The position numbers and the translations under genes are program-made. Shown here in pieces: positions 33,258 to 41,646 of a stretch of 43,801 nt of DNA; positions within the stretch are counted from its first letter, which is position 1; every line of letters begins with the position of its first letter. The stretch is from assembly GCA_020425695.1 (NCBI GenBank), contig JAGQRE010000015.1:1-43801 (forward strand). Reading direction: 5' to 3'. This DNA is from Planctomycetota bacterium (GTDB lineage: Bacteria; Planctomycetota; UBA8742; UBA2392). The notes beneath the pieces were generated by a model, which made no database searches, had not been told where the DNA came from, and saw only the letters and a program-made list of their open reading frames with translations.

Positions 33258-34506
33258 TCAACGAATTGCGCTGGTTGCGATGTCGGTTGTCGTCGGCTTT
33301 GCGGTGTTGATCGGCGCGCTGGTCGCACCCGAGGGATTGTCCGCCGGTGACCGCAACCCCGACGGCAGCTACGCAGGTACCAAGCTGAAGGGTACGACAC
33401 CGGCACAGTGGCGCTTGAGCTGGCACGAAGACCCCGCCCACGAGGCCACGATAAGCTGGACTACGGCCGCCAACCCGGAATCAAGCACGTTGTTCTATGA
33501 CACACAGCCGCGCGGGGGCGAACTCGCGAAGTATGCGCAACACGTCAGCGCCACCAGCGGACGCTACTCGGACGACGAGTGGAAGCTCTGGTACAACCAT
33601 GCTGAACTGGCTGAACTCAAGCCTTCCACGACCTACTGGTTTGTGATGGTCAGTGACGGCGCGTCCTCACGTGAGTTTCATTTCGTCACCGCACCTGACG
33701 GAGACACCGATTTCAAGCTCCTGTACGGAGGCGACTCACGCAGCGACCGCGACTCACGCCGCATCATGAACCGCCGCATGCGTACTTTGCTTGAAGAAGA
33801 TGCCGAGATTCTCGCGCTGGCCCACGGAGGCGATTACGTTGGCGAGGGCGACGAACTTGAGGACTGGGTCGAGTGGATGACCGACCACGAACTCACAGTC
33901 ACCAAAGACGGGCGCATGCTTCCGGTGATTCCCGCCCGCGGCAACCACGAGGCCAGCGGCCCGATCTACGACGAAATCTGGAACACACCGGGCAAGAAGG
34001 ACGGCAACTTCTACGCCAGCAAGATCGGCAGCGAGTTCCTGCTGATCACGCTGAACACAAACATAAGCGCCGGCGGCAACCAGGCCGACTTCCTTGAGAC
34101 CACGCTGAAGGACAACACGAAGATCCGCTGGCAAGTCGCCAACTACCACCGCCCTGCCTATCCCGCCGTAAAGAGCCCGGGCAGCGCTCTTGAGCACTGG
34201 GTGCCTTTGTTCGAGAAATACAACCTGGACATCGCCTTTGAATCCGACGGGCACACACTGAAGCGAACCTGCGGAATCCGCGACGGCAAGCCTGACAAAA
34301 CCGGTGTCGTGTACATCGGCGAAGGCGGGCTGGGCGTAAAGCAGCGCACGCCGAAAGACGATCGCTGGTACTTCAAGGGCGGCGTCACGGCCTCAACACT
34401 TCACGTCCAGAAGATCGCTGTCACCAAAGAAACACTAACGGTCGAGTCCATCACCGACGAAGGTGAAGTGTACGACACCTACACGGCCAAGGTGCGAAAA
34501 CGCTGA
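33241..34506 (+). CDS. Exported metallophosphoesterase with PAP-like N-terminal domain
   Basis: 421 residues. A hydrophobic N-terminus (residues 9-29) is an uncleaved anchor or signal. A fibronectin-type domain (TPAQWRLSWHEDPAHEATISWTT...ELKPSTTYWFVMVSDG) at ~46-142 resembles that of purple acid phosphatases. The phosphoesterase core follows: GGDSRSD (~162), HGGDYVGEGDE, ARGNHEA, VANYHRPAYPA and DGHTLKR. The last motif is GHTL rather than the usual GHxH, so one metal-binding histidine is missing. The Asp, Asn-His and His of the other motifs remain. Substrate unknown. The start overlaps the upstream membrane-protein gene by 17 bp and a lipoprotein gene follows 14 bp after the stop, so an operon is likely. 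Confidence 0.88.
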   Translation: MSKLNSQRIALVAMSVVVGFAVLIGALVAPEGLSAGDRNPDGSYAGTKLKGTTPAQWRLSWHEDPAHEATISWTTAANPESSTLFYDTQPRGGELAKYAQHVSATSGRYSDDEWKLWYNHAELAELKPSTTYWFVMVSDGASSREFHFVTAPDGDTDFKLLYGGDSRSDRDSRRIMNRRMRTLLEEDAEILALAHGGDYVGEGDELEDWVEWMTDHELTVTKDGRMLPVIPARGNHEASGPIYDEIWNTPGKKDGNFYASKIGSEFLLITLNTNISAGGNQADFLETTLKDNTKIRWQVANYHRPAYPAVKSPGSALEHWVPLFEKYNLDIAFESDGHTLKRTCGIRDGKPDKTGVVYIGEGGLGVKQRTPKDDRWYFKGGVTASTLHVQKIAVTKETLTVESITDEGEVYDTYTAKVRKR

Positions 34507-34520
34507 TCCGGAGACAAAGA

Positions 34521-36746
34521 ATGACGAGGAAGACACCAGTCGTACTGGCGTTGCTGATATTGCTCGGGTGCTTTGCTGCCTCAGACCAGACGCCGGTGGT
34601 GGCCGAGGGTCCCAGCTACCTACTTAGCGAGAATCAGGAAGTCGGCACTGTCCGCATGGTGCAGGCCTCGCGCGCCTTGGCGACGACGCTGACGTTCAGC
34701 CCCGGCCAACCGTATGCAACCTCTACCAGCTTTGAACAGAACCATGTTGCCGTTGTGCACGAGTGGACCACTGCCATGGCAGGCGAACGCGTTTCAGAAG
34801 TCTGGCGCAGTTACCGCGATATCACGACCACTCGGACCGAAACAGTTGACTACGGCAACGGCCCTGAAAAGATCTCTACACCCGTCCCCGACGTTCGACA
34901 GCACCAGACCTTCAAGCTTAAGGTCAACGCCGACAACAGCCGCACAATCAACCATGCCACATGGGAATTCATTACGCAGAGCGACCGCAACCGTGTGCAA
35001 CTCGACAAGGATGTAGACCTGCTGCCCGGACGAAGCGTCAAGGTCGGCGATAGTTGGAAGGTGCCACCTGAGCGTCTAGGCCTGATCGCTGTTAGTAGCC
35101 CAGACGAGAAGCTCACGTCTACGGACTTCAAGGTCACGTTCAGCGACGTGCGCTCTGACGATGACGGCAATCAGTACGCCGACTTGGCTGTAGCGGCCAC
35201 GCTCAAGTTCACGACGAATATCGTTTCGGAGTTTGGTGCCGAGTACAACACCGAACTCACGTCATCCAGCACGCTGGAGGGCACTGCGCTGTTCAACATC
35301 AGCGCCGGTCAAATGGTGTCCTACGATTGGAAAGGGCAAAGCCAGATCGGCGGCAAGATGAACGGCAACCCGATCAGTGCAGCTGTCGAGTTCGCCGAAG
35401 CGAATGTCTATCAATACGCGTTCGTGTCCGACAAACCCGTCAACAACGAAGACACGACACCGGTCGAAGCAACGGAGATGAAGGCGGAAAAGTCCGGGGC
35501 CGTCGCTGCGGGCAATATCCTGATCGGACGCAATAACGGCAAACGCTCACTGATTCAGGTGTTCAATCCGACGACAAAGAAAGTTGTAAAGACGCTGCTG
35601 ACTCTGCCGGGTGGCGTCTCAATTGCGAATCTGGCGTTGTCGCCTGATCGCAAGCGCGTCGCCTTCAGCAGTAACCTGAACTATGCGATCTCCGTGGCAA
35701 AGGCCGACGTTTTCGTGCTTGAGCTTGAGACGGGCACGATTAACCAGGTATCGCCGCATTGGGCCGACAACAAAGGCATTGCCAAGCCGATCAAGACCGC
35801 GAAGACAACCACCATCACCGGACGAATCATCTGGAAGGATGACGACCCCAAAAACAGGCGTGACCGCCACGATGGCTTCACGGGGTCGGTCCGAATAGAC
35901 CAGACGTCGTGCGTTGGCGTAGTGAAGCTCGACGGCACGTTCAAAGTTACTGGCGTGCCCGTGGGTGTGGCCGTCGTGATGGACATTCACGGCATTCTGC
36001 CGAGTTTCAGCGATGGCAAGTCGCGCGGCGCACTGGCGCAGGTAGCCGGCATTACAACGACCCTCCTGCTGGATGAAAACGAGAAGAACCTCGGCGATGT
36101 TCGCATCAGCGGCTTCCACACCGAGACAGTCTACGACCGCCCCTGCTGGCAGGGTGACACCGTCTGGATCAACCAAAGCGCCTGGACCCGGGCATTCAAG
36201 GCTGGCTACAAGACGCGCTCTTGGGATGCCGTTGACTTTGGCAACGAACTCCAGCTTCTGTTCGGCGGCTTCACGGTCAGTCGCGACGGCAAGTACGCCG
36301 CGTTCTGCCGCGATTCCTCCGGCGGTGCCGGTGGCGTACACTTCTTCACGACTGACGGGAAGCCTGTCTGGAACTCCCTGATCAAGGGCGCGACTCTCGA
36401 TTTCACAGCCGAGGGCCTGTGGACCAGCCAGGGGCAATGGGTCTGCACGGCGCGCATCGACAACACTCTGGGTAAGACCACCTATGGCGGGCCCGCCTTG
36501 GTGGTTGCCGACCTGGCAGGGAAGCAAGCCGTCGTGCCACGTGTCTGGCCCCAACTCGCAGGGCACAACATGCTGTCGCTGGCTACGGACGAGAACTCGC
36601 AGTTCGCCTACTTCGTCACCCACAAGTATGTCCAGGAGACCGGTCTGACTCTGGGTGATCTCTGGGGGTGGGATTCGGAAACGGACACACTCAGTCGCTT
36701 GACGTCGCTGAACGACCTTGTCGCAGTCGCCAGCTACGGACGCTAA
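34521..36746 (+). CDS. Large lipoprotein with beta-propeller-like and CNA-B-like regions
   Basis: 741 residues. VVLALLILLGC is a lipoprotein signal with the modified cysteine at residue 17. Residues ~25-300 are beta-rich and contain LLPGRSVKVGDSWKVP and TLEGTALFNISAGQMVSYDW, a pattern like DUF6263-type lipoproteins (tentative). Propeller-like blades follow (NLALSPDRKRVAFSSNL; GGFTVSRDGKYAAFCRD). Between them is a carboxypeptidase-regulatory-like segment (TITGRIIWKDDD...LDGTFKVTGVPVGVAVVMDIHG). No catalytic motif is visible. It is the last gene of the plus-strand set that starts with the ArnT-like gene. GGAG lies 8 nt before the ATG and a strong terminator follows. A surface or periplasmic sensing or binding role is only a guess. 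Confidence 0.83.
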   Translation: MTRKTPVVLALLILLGCFAASDQTPVVAEGPSYLLSENQEVGTVRMVQASRALATTLTFSPGQPYATSTSFEQNHVAVVHEWTTAMAGERVSEVWRSYRDITTTRTETVDYGNGPEKISTPVPDVRQHQTFKLKVNADNSRTINHATWEFITQSDRNRVQLDKDVDLLPGRSVKVGDSWKVPPERLGLIAVSSPDEKLTSTDFKVTFSDVRSDDDGNQYADLAVAATLKFTTNIVSEFGAEYNTELTSSSTLEGTALFNISAGQMVSYDWKGQSQIGGKMNGNPISAAVEFAEANVYQYAFVSDKPVNNEDTTPVEATEMKAEKSGAVAAGNILIGRNNGKRSLIQVFNPTTKKVVKTLLTLPGGVSIANLALSPDRKRVAFSSNLNYAISVAKADVFVLELETGTINQVSPHWADNKGIAKPIKTAKTTTITGRIIWKDDDPKNRRDRHDGFTGSVRIDQTSCVGVVKLDGTFKVTGVPVGVAVVMDIHGILPSFSDGKSRGALAQVAGITTTLLLDENEKNLGDVRISGFHTETVYDRPCWQGDTVWINQSAWTRAFKAGYKTRSWDAVDFGNELQLLFGGFTVSRDGKYAAFCRDSSGGAGGVHFFTTDGKPVWNSLIKGATLDFTAEGLWTSQGQWVCTARIDNTLGKTTYGGPALVVADLAGKQAVVPRVWPQLAGHNMLSLATDENSQFAYFVTHKYVQETGLTLGDLWGWDSETDTLSRLTSLNDLVAVASYGR

Positions 36747-36762
36747 CTCTGTCGCCAACAGA

Positions 36763-36794
36763 AAACGGCCCCCGCCAACCAGCGGGGGCCGTTT
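36763..36794. terminator. Bidirectional terminator between convergent operons
   Basis: AAACGGCCCCCGC (36763-36775) pairs perfectly with GCGGGGGCCGTTT (36782-36794) around CAACCA. It serves the plus-strand lipoprotein gene and, in the other direction, the oxidase operon ending at 36808. Confidence 0.9.
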
Positions 36795-36807
36795 CGCGTC
36801 TATCTGA

Positions 36808-37062
36808 CTACGCCCACTTGTCAGGCGAGGACTGCAATCCCATTACGATGTACCAGATCAGCCAGATCACAAAGCCTGCCCACATCAGCTTGATCCATAG
36901 CGGGACCTTCATCTCCGAGATTTCAGGGATGGTTGTTTCGGCTCGCTCCGACTCAGGCAGCTCCTTGTCAGCGGCAGGCTTTGCCTCGTCAGCCTTTGTC
37001 TCTGCCGACTCGACTGCGACGGACTTTTCTTCAGCGGCCGGTGTGTTTTCTTCTTCGCTCAT
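36808..37062 (-). CDS. Small single-helix subunit of the cbb3 oxidase operon
   Basis: 84 residues. The first ~45 are acidic, Ala/Glu/Lys-rich and probably disordered. The end has IPEISEMKVPLWIKLMWAGFVIWLIWYIVMGL, a membrane helix with a short PLW start. This resembles the N-terminal helix of CcoP/FixP (a 'PLP-WW' region before one helix). Because the upstream ccoO-ccoP fusion carries only the haem part of CcoP, this small protein may supply the missing helix as a split subunit. That is an inference from position and pattern. The ATG overlaps the preceding stop by 4 bp (ATGA), so it is translated with the operon. It is the last gene before the terminator. Confidence 0.75.
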   Translation of the reverse strand: MSEEENTPAAEEKSVAVESAETKADEAKPAADKELPESERAETTIPEISEMKVPLWIKLMWAGFVIWLIWYIVMGLQSSPDKWA

Positions 37063-37322
37063 TGGTCGTCCTTCCCGCCTGCCGTGAACTCGATGCCTTC
37101 GGCCTCAAGTACGCGAAGCTCAAGTTGATGGTCACTCTTGAACGCGCCTGCCTTGTAGTAGGCAATGCAGATGAACAGCATGCCCAGCATGAACAACCCG
37201 AAGAAGCTGAGTACGAACATCGCCGTGTTGGCAGCACCTTCCTCACAGAAGAAGCAGGCGTGCGCTGGCGCAGCAAGCCAGATGCTTGTCAGCAATGCCA
37301 GAGCTGTAGTTGGGTATCTCAC
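37059..37322 (-). CDS. Small exported membrane protein with CxxC motif in the cbb3 operon
   Basis: 87 residues. A signal peptide (MRYPTTALALLTSIWLAAPAHA) is followed at once by CFFC (Cys 23, Cys 26), then one membrane helix (NTAMFVLSFFGLFMLGMLFICIAYYKAG) and a short charged tail. The cysteine pair would lie at the outer face of the inner membrane. There it could bind copper or haem, or act in thiol exchange during oxidase assembly; none of this is shown. It is not CcoS, CcoH or CcoQ by sequence. The GTG start directly follows the ccoO-ccoP stop and has a strong AAGGAGG 5 nt upstream. An ATGA overlap links it to the next gene. Interesting as a possible new oxidase assembly factor or subunit. 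Confidence 0.75.
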   Translation of the reverse strand: MRYPTTALALLTSIWLAAPAHACFFCEEGAANTAMFVLSFFGLFMLGMLFICIAYYKAGAFKSDHQLELRVLEAEGIEFTAGGKDDQ

Positions 37323-38510
37323 CTATTCCTCCTTGTATTTCTGCTTGTCGAACAAGCTGTTGAGGAAGGCCACCAGGTCGGAACGGTCCTGCCCGGTGAT
37401 CTGAGGATACTTGCCCATCGACGTACCAGCGCGCCCGTTATCGAGAACATGGGCAATGTAGTCAGCCGTGTAAACTCGGTCACGGAAATGCTTCGGAGCC
37501 GGCTTCAGGCCCTCCATCGCCTCGGGAACCAGGCCGCTTTCACCGTGGCAGCTCTTGCAGCCGTTCTTGCCGAACACGGCTCGCCCGCGCTCAACAGCGG
37601 CTGAGTCCTCTGCCGTCTTGAGTGCCGGCTTACGAACATCCTTGCCAAGTTCATGGACGTATTGCGCCAGCGCCCACAAGTCTTTCTCTGTGAGTTCCGA
37701 GAAACTCGGCATGGCGCTGCCTTCGCTTCCCATGAACAGCACGCGGAAGACCTCTTCGCGAGGAAGGTAGCGAGTTGTCAGGTCAGCGGCACTGGGCGCC
37801 AAGAAGTCCTTCGCGAGGCCAACGCCGTCGCCGTTCTCGCCGTGGCAGCCGGTGCAGTGCTTGTTGAACAGTTCCTCACCACGACGCGAGTGAGCATCCG
37901 TCAGTTGCGGTGCGCCGGCGACTACGACACGCGACGGCCAAACCATCTTCCGTACTTCTTCCTTCTTGGCGATACCGAGATACTGAAGGTAGGCGACAAG
38001 ATCATTTGCCTTGTCGGTCGGTTTCCAGGTTTCGCCATCCTTCTCGAACAGCCACGTGTACTTCGGCATAATCGATCGAGGAACCGTACTGCGCGGGTTC
38101 CACAGATGGGCGAGGTGCCAGTCATCACTGCGGCGACCCGCTTCACGGCTCAGGTCAGGACCGATGCGGCGCGTGCCGAAAGTATTCGGCACGTCATACA
38201 TGCTTTCCCAGGCTTCGCTCACCGGGCCATACCGGAACTCCTCATTCGCGACGGGACGCACGAACTGCGAATGGCAGTGCCAGCAACCCTCATTGATGTA
38301 GGTCTCACGCCCGCGCCCGATTGCGTTCGTCTCGCCGTTCTCATCCTTGTAGGGGTTCGCCGCCAATTCCTCTGGCGGTTCCATGGTCGCTGCCAGGCTG
38401 ATCCACGGGCCAAGCCCCATGCCGATGAAAGACAGCAGGAAGCAGCCGAACCCTGCAAACATCAATACGAACATCGGCTTCTCGGCGGCGTTTTCCTTAT
38501 TCGCTGACAT
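37323..38510 (-). CDS. ccoO-ccoP: cbb3 oxidase cytochrome c subunits CcoO and CcoP, fused
   Basis: 395 residues with one N-terminal helix (MFVLMFAGFGCFLLSFIGMG). The CcoO part has the first c-haem site CWHCH (76-80) in EGCWHCHSQFVRPV and the Met ligand in SIMPKY (148). A linker (~185-205) leads to two more cytochrome c domains of CcoP type: CTGCH (219-223) with Met 267 in SAMPSF, and CKSCH (318-322) with a likely Met in AGTSMGKYP. In most bacteria CcoO (one haem) and CcoP (two haems) are separate. Here they are one chain that lacks CcoP's own membrane helix. The chain passes electrons from soluble cytochrome or the bc1 complex to CcoN. GAGG precedes the ATG, and the start overlaps the ccoN end by 14 bp. 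Confidence 0.94.
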   Translation of the reverse strand: MSANKENAAEKPMFVLMFAGFGCFLLSFIGMGLGPWISLAATMEPPEELAANPYKDENGETNAIGRGRETYINEGCWHCHSQFVRPVANEEFRYGPVSEAWESMYDVPNTFGTRRIGPDLSREAGRRSDDWHLAHLWNPRSTVPRSIMPKYTWLFEKDGETWKPTDKANDLVAYLQYLGIAKKEEVRKMVWPSRVVVAGAPQLTDAHSRRGEELFNKHCTGCHGENGDGVGLAKDFLAPSAADLTTRYLPREEVFRVLFMGSEGSAMPSFSELTEKDLWALAQYVHELGKDVRKPALKTAEDSAAVERGRAVFGKNGCKSCHGESGLVPEAMEGLKPAPKHFRDRVYTADYIAHVLDNGRAGTSMGKYPQITGQDRSDLVAFLNSLFDKQKYKEE

Positions 38511-39882
38511 TGGCCACCTCCATTCCTTCCTTGCCCTTTTTCATAAGGCTGATGATGAAGCAGATGGTCGCAACGGTAATCAGCACACCAGAAACTGCGC
38601 GGGTGGCCCAGAACGGCTCGGCCGCCTCAATTGAGTTCATCAGCGGCAGCGTGGTCAACCAGAACATGCCCTGCATCAATCCGGCCGTCGTGTCCGCAAT
38701 GTAGTAGAGCACCCAGAAGGCAATCAGAGTGATCCAGAAGTGCCACTCGGCGAACACACGGCTGTAGCCGTGGCCCGTAATGCGCGGCCAGATCCAGTAG
38801 ATGAACGCAAACAGCCACCAACTGAACACGCCGAACAGCGCCAGGTGTGCGTGCGCGACGATCCAGTCAGTGAAGTGAACGACCTGCTGGACGCTGAGCA
38901 GCGCATGAAAAGGCCCCTGCGTGCAGGTGATGATGTAGTTAATGATACCGAATGTCAGGAAGCGAAGCGGGATGCTCTTCGCGATCATCTTCCAGTTACC
39001 CTTCATCGTCGCGAAGAAGTTGTAGACGACGGTGTAAACCACGAAGATCAGGGCGAAGGTCAACGGTACCGCAATCACCTGCAACCACCACGGCGTTGGG
39101 CTGTAAAAGAAGTGGTGACTGCCGCCGAGTGGATAGAAGAAGGCCAGCGTCCAGAAGCCGATCAACGACAGCTTGTGGCTGGCGATCGGGCGTTTCAGCT
39201 CAACAGGCAGCAGGTAGTAGACAATGGCGGCGCCCATCGGCGTTACCCACAGACCTACTGCATTGTGAATCCACAACCCTTCCAGCGCCGCGCCGGCAGC
39301 ACCCGGCGCCACGTGGGCGACGATGGTATTGGCCATAACGAAGTTCAGCGTCGTAAAGATGAACCCGAGGATCAGATACCAGAGCGTCACGTACATCGAC
39401 TTGACCTTGGAGGTCAGGATCGTACCGACACAGACGAACACCATCAGCACGAAGCTGACCGCGAACACCAGGTCGGCCCACCACGGCGCTTCCGCGTATT
39501 CGACGCCTTCCGCGTGGCCCATGATGATACCGACACCGCCTATCAGGACGGCGATCTGTACCAGTGGCGCATTCAGCTTTGCAATCCCGCGCGCCAGCAA
39601 CCTGCGTCCCGTCAGACGTGGTATCGCGTAGTACGAGAAGGCAAAGAACCCGTTGCTCAGCCAGCCGAACACAACCATATGGGTGTGAAGGATTCGCACG
39701 CGACCGAACGACAGCAACTCGATGTCACCCAGCCACTCCGAGGCGCCGGCACCTGACAGTCGATAACCCATGAACGTACCGGCCAGCATTCCAGCTACCA
39801 GCCATACGATCGCGGCGATGATGTGAAACTTGACCAGTCCCAGCTCATCAGTTGAGCCTGGCGGTTTGGCTGTGTCGCTCAT
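38497..39882 (-). CDS. ccoN: cbb3-type cytochrome c oxidase catalytic subunit
   Basis: 461 residues, about 12 membrane helices. CcoN reduces oxygen to water at a haem b3/CuB centre and pumps protons. Seen: the low-spin haem His in RILHTHMVVFGWLSN, CuB ligands in LWIHNAVGLWVTPMGAAIVYYLLP and GGSHHFFYSPTPWW, and the haem b3 / low-spin haem His pair in DWIVAHAHLALFG. These fit the cbb3 class of haem-copper oxidases. It is the first gene of an operon with ccoO-ccoP and two small membrane proteins; assembly genes ccoGHIS are not in the window. AAGG lies 8 nt before the ATG. The upstream region has a hairpin (39901-39946) and an inverted repeat (39946-39972) but no clear FNR box. Confidence 0.96.
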   Translation of the reverse strand: MSDTAKPPGSTDELGLVKFHIIAAIVWLVAGMLAGTFMGYRLSGAGASEWLGDIELLSFGRVRILHTHMVVFGWLSNGFFAFSYYAIPRLTGRRLLARGIAKLNAPLVQIAVLIGGVGIIMGHAEGVEYAEAPWWADLVFAVSFVLMVFVCVGTILTSKVKSMYVTLWYLILGFIFTTLNFVMANTIVAHVAPGAAGAALEGLWIHNAVGLWVTPMGAAIVYYLLPVELKRPIASHKLSLIGFWTLAFFYPLGGSHHFFYSPTPWWLQVIAVPLTFALIFVVYTVVYNFFATMKGNWKMIAKSIPLRFLTFGIINYIITCTQGPFHALLSVQQVVHFTDWIVAHAHLALFGVFSWWLFAFIYWIWPRITGHGYSRVFAEWHFWITLIAFWVLYYIADTTAGLMQGMFWLTTLPLMNSIEAAEPFWATRAVSGVLITVATICFIISLMKKGKEGMEVANVSE

Positions 39883-39900
39883 CTCTGTGCCTTGTTGGTT

Positions 39901-39946
39901 GTATTCAGATACATATTCGGACTCCAGTCTCCGGATGTCTGGATAC
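39901..39946. repeat. Imperfect long hairpin upstream of the oxidase operon
   Basis: GTATTCAGA (39901-39909) and TCTGGATAC (39938-39946) pair with one mismatch. Further pairs continue inward (CATATTCGGA with TCCGGATG, small bulges) to a CTCCAGTC loop. It lies 19 bp before the ccoN start, so it would fall in the mRNA leader or overlap the promoter. Confidence 0.6.
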
Positions 39947-39972
39947 TTGCAACCTCAAGCATAGATTGCAAG
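39946..39972. promoter_or_regulatory. Candidate operator upstream of ccoN
   Basis: CTTGCAA (39946-39952) and TTGCAAG (39966-39972) are perfect complements with centres 20 bp apart, about two helical turns, as for a dimeric regulator. It does not match the FNR consensus TTGAT-N4-ATCAA. The regulator is unknown. Confidence 0.4.
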
Positions 39973-40089
39973 CCTATATAAATGGGCGTTCAGGACCCAA
40001 TGGACCTGCATAGTCCTGTATCGATTATCCTGTCACATTGCGACTGCAACGGATGTGCGAGAGCCCACCATTGGAAGGCTAGGAGTCAG

Positions 40090-41646
40090 CTAGAACGGCA
40101 GAATAACGTTACTCTTGGCCTTGATCTCGTAGCTGAAGGTGAGAGTCAATTGGCCGCGAGGCTCAAGCTTGAGCTGACGTTTAAGGTAGCCGTCCTGATC
40201 GAGCTTCCAGTCTTTGGCGTCTTCAAGCTTCACCTCAAGCCCATCGATCTCGCTTACCGGGATTCGCTCAACAATCTCAAGCTCCCGGGCTGCATCGCCA
40301 AGGTTGGAAAGACGCAGGGTTACTTTGCGAGTGATTGTCTGGCTGCCCGTAAGCTTGGAGGTTTCTCGCTCTTCACTGACAGCCCGTTTGCAGCGCACAC
40401 CATCTTCGGGGCCAAAACCGGTCTCGAACTTCTCACCGCTGGCGACAAACTTCGTACGACTGCGACCGACAACGGCGCCGCCCCGAGCCAGACGTAGTGG
40501 CCCCGCCAGGACTGGTGCTTCACCGTCCCAGTTCATGTCGGCTTTCAAGTAGGCTGTCTGCGCGCGCTCTGGAATCAGCACCCGCGAGACGCTCGCCTTC
40601 AGCGCACGCTGGCCAATCTCAACACGCGTGGGCTGCCCGTTGCTGGGCAGGCTGTAAGTGCCCTTCGGTGTGAACTCAAGCGGCTTGCCACCGTCGTCGA
40701 CACCCGGCATCTCGGGCTCGACCCGATCACCGGCCGTCTTGACCTGCTCCTCGCGCATCTGGACGACGATCTGTTTACGCTCCTCGGCGGTCTTCTTACG
40801 TTTGCTGAGCATGTCGTCGTCAATATTCGGCGCGTCAGCAACCTGTGCCGGACGGGCGGTGCTGAACGCGACTTCAACATCCTTCCAGTCCTCGCCTGTC
40901 TGCTGCCACACGACACCCCAACTTGTCCAATCGACCGATCCGTTGCGTGGGTTCTTCATGTCCTGATCCAGACGCGCCATGTGCTCCGGACGCCACAGCG
41001 CGCAGGGCGTTCTGTAGCGCACCTCAAGCTCAATATCGTCCATGCTTGACGCGTCAACCTGAACCTCGATGAAGCACTCATAGATCGTGTGGGTCGTACT
41101 TCGCTGGCTCAATTCGCGTCCGCGCTCGCGCTGGATGTCCGCCGCGTCATCAAGCTCATCGTGAAGCGCGCCCGATTGTTCCAGATATTCATCATCGCGC
41201 GCGATCAGCGACTGCCAGGCCGCTGCCCATTCTGAGGGCGGGCTGTCGACAACCGGCCCGGGTACCTGCGCGAGGCGCGCGCACCACTGCTGCACCAACT
41301 GGTTCAGGTAGTTCGTTCGCCGTCCCAGGCGCTCACGTCGCGCCTGAATCTCCTGCACACCGCGCTCTGCTTCTTCGACACCTTGCCTCAGTTTGGCGGC
41401 TTCATCCCGCGATAGGTCATCAACGTTACGAACCCGGCGCACGACGCGGGCCGACAACACCTGCACCCGGTCGCTCGACGCGCGGGCCTGCACACTGCGA
41501 TCGTCCAGCAGAATTGTCGCACCCGCAAGGCGCACCCACTGGCGCCCCTCGGTTAGCGTTGCTGCTGCGACACGGGTGACCTCGGCTCGATCTTCAAAGA
41601 AGACCACACGCTTTGCTTCTGTCTTAATGGCGGCGGGTTCAGTCAC
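40090..41646 (-). CDS. DUF4139/DUF4140-type protein, copy 2
   Basis: 518 residues from GTG 41644-41646. The N-terminal part (KRVVFFEDRAEVTRVAAATLTEG) is the DUF4140-type strand region, followed by a coiled-coil stretch (~residues 80-200, AKLRQGVEEAERGVQEIQARRERL). The long C-terminal beta domain is DUF4139-type: YRTPCALWRPEHMARL, VVWQQTGEDWKDVEVAFSTARP, ISEIDGLEVKLED, GQLTLTFSYEIK. Proteins of this group are annotated mucoidy inhibitor-like or simply unknown. No signal peptide is seen. It overlaps the upstream paralogue's stop (GTGACTGA), so the two are translated together. GTG 41646 has GGGGG ~8 nt upstream; ATG 41670 would give 526 residues and a longer overlap. Confidence 0.85.
   Translation of the reverse strand: MTEPAAIKTEAKRVVFFEDRAEVTRVAAATLTEGRQWVRLAGATILLDDRSVQARASSDRVQVLSARVVRRVRNVDDLSRDEAAKLRQGVEEAERGVQEIQARRERLGRRTNYLNQLVQQWCARLAQVPGPVVDSPPSEWAAAWQSLIARDDEYLEQSGALHDELDDAADIQRERGRELSQRSTTHTIYECFIEVQVDASSMDDIELEVRYRTPCALWRPEHMARLDQDMKNPRNGSVDWTSWGVVWQQTGEDWKDVEVAFSTARPAQVADAPNIDDDMLSKRKKTAEERKQIVVQMREEQVKTAGDRVEPEMPGVDDGGKPLEFTPKGTYSLPSNGQPTRVEIGQRALKASVSRVLIPERAQTAYLKADMNWDGEAPVLAGPLRLARGGAVVGRSRTKFVASGEKFETGFGPEDGVRCKRAVSEERETSKLTGSQTITRKVTLRLSNLGDAARELEIVERIPVSEIDGLEVKLEDAKDWKLDQDGYLKRQLKLEPRGQLTLTFSYEIKAKSNVILPF

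Noticed and set aside
35619..36758. 379-codon minus-strand open frame inside the large lipoprotein gene
   Set aside because: It runs into the terminator region and is antisense to a gene with a lipobox and a good ribosome binding site.
38740..39756. 338-codon plus-strand open frame opposite ccoN
   Set aside because: The product is rich in Arg, Gln, Asp and His, the usual antisense of a membrane protein gene.
39883..40089. FNR/FixK box upstream of the cbb3 operon
   Set aside because: No TTGAT-N4-ATCAA or close variant was found; only an unrelated inverted repeat is present.
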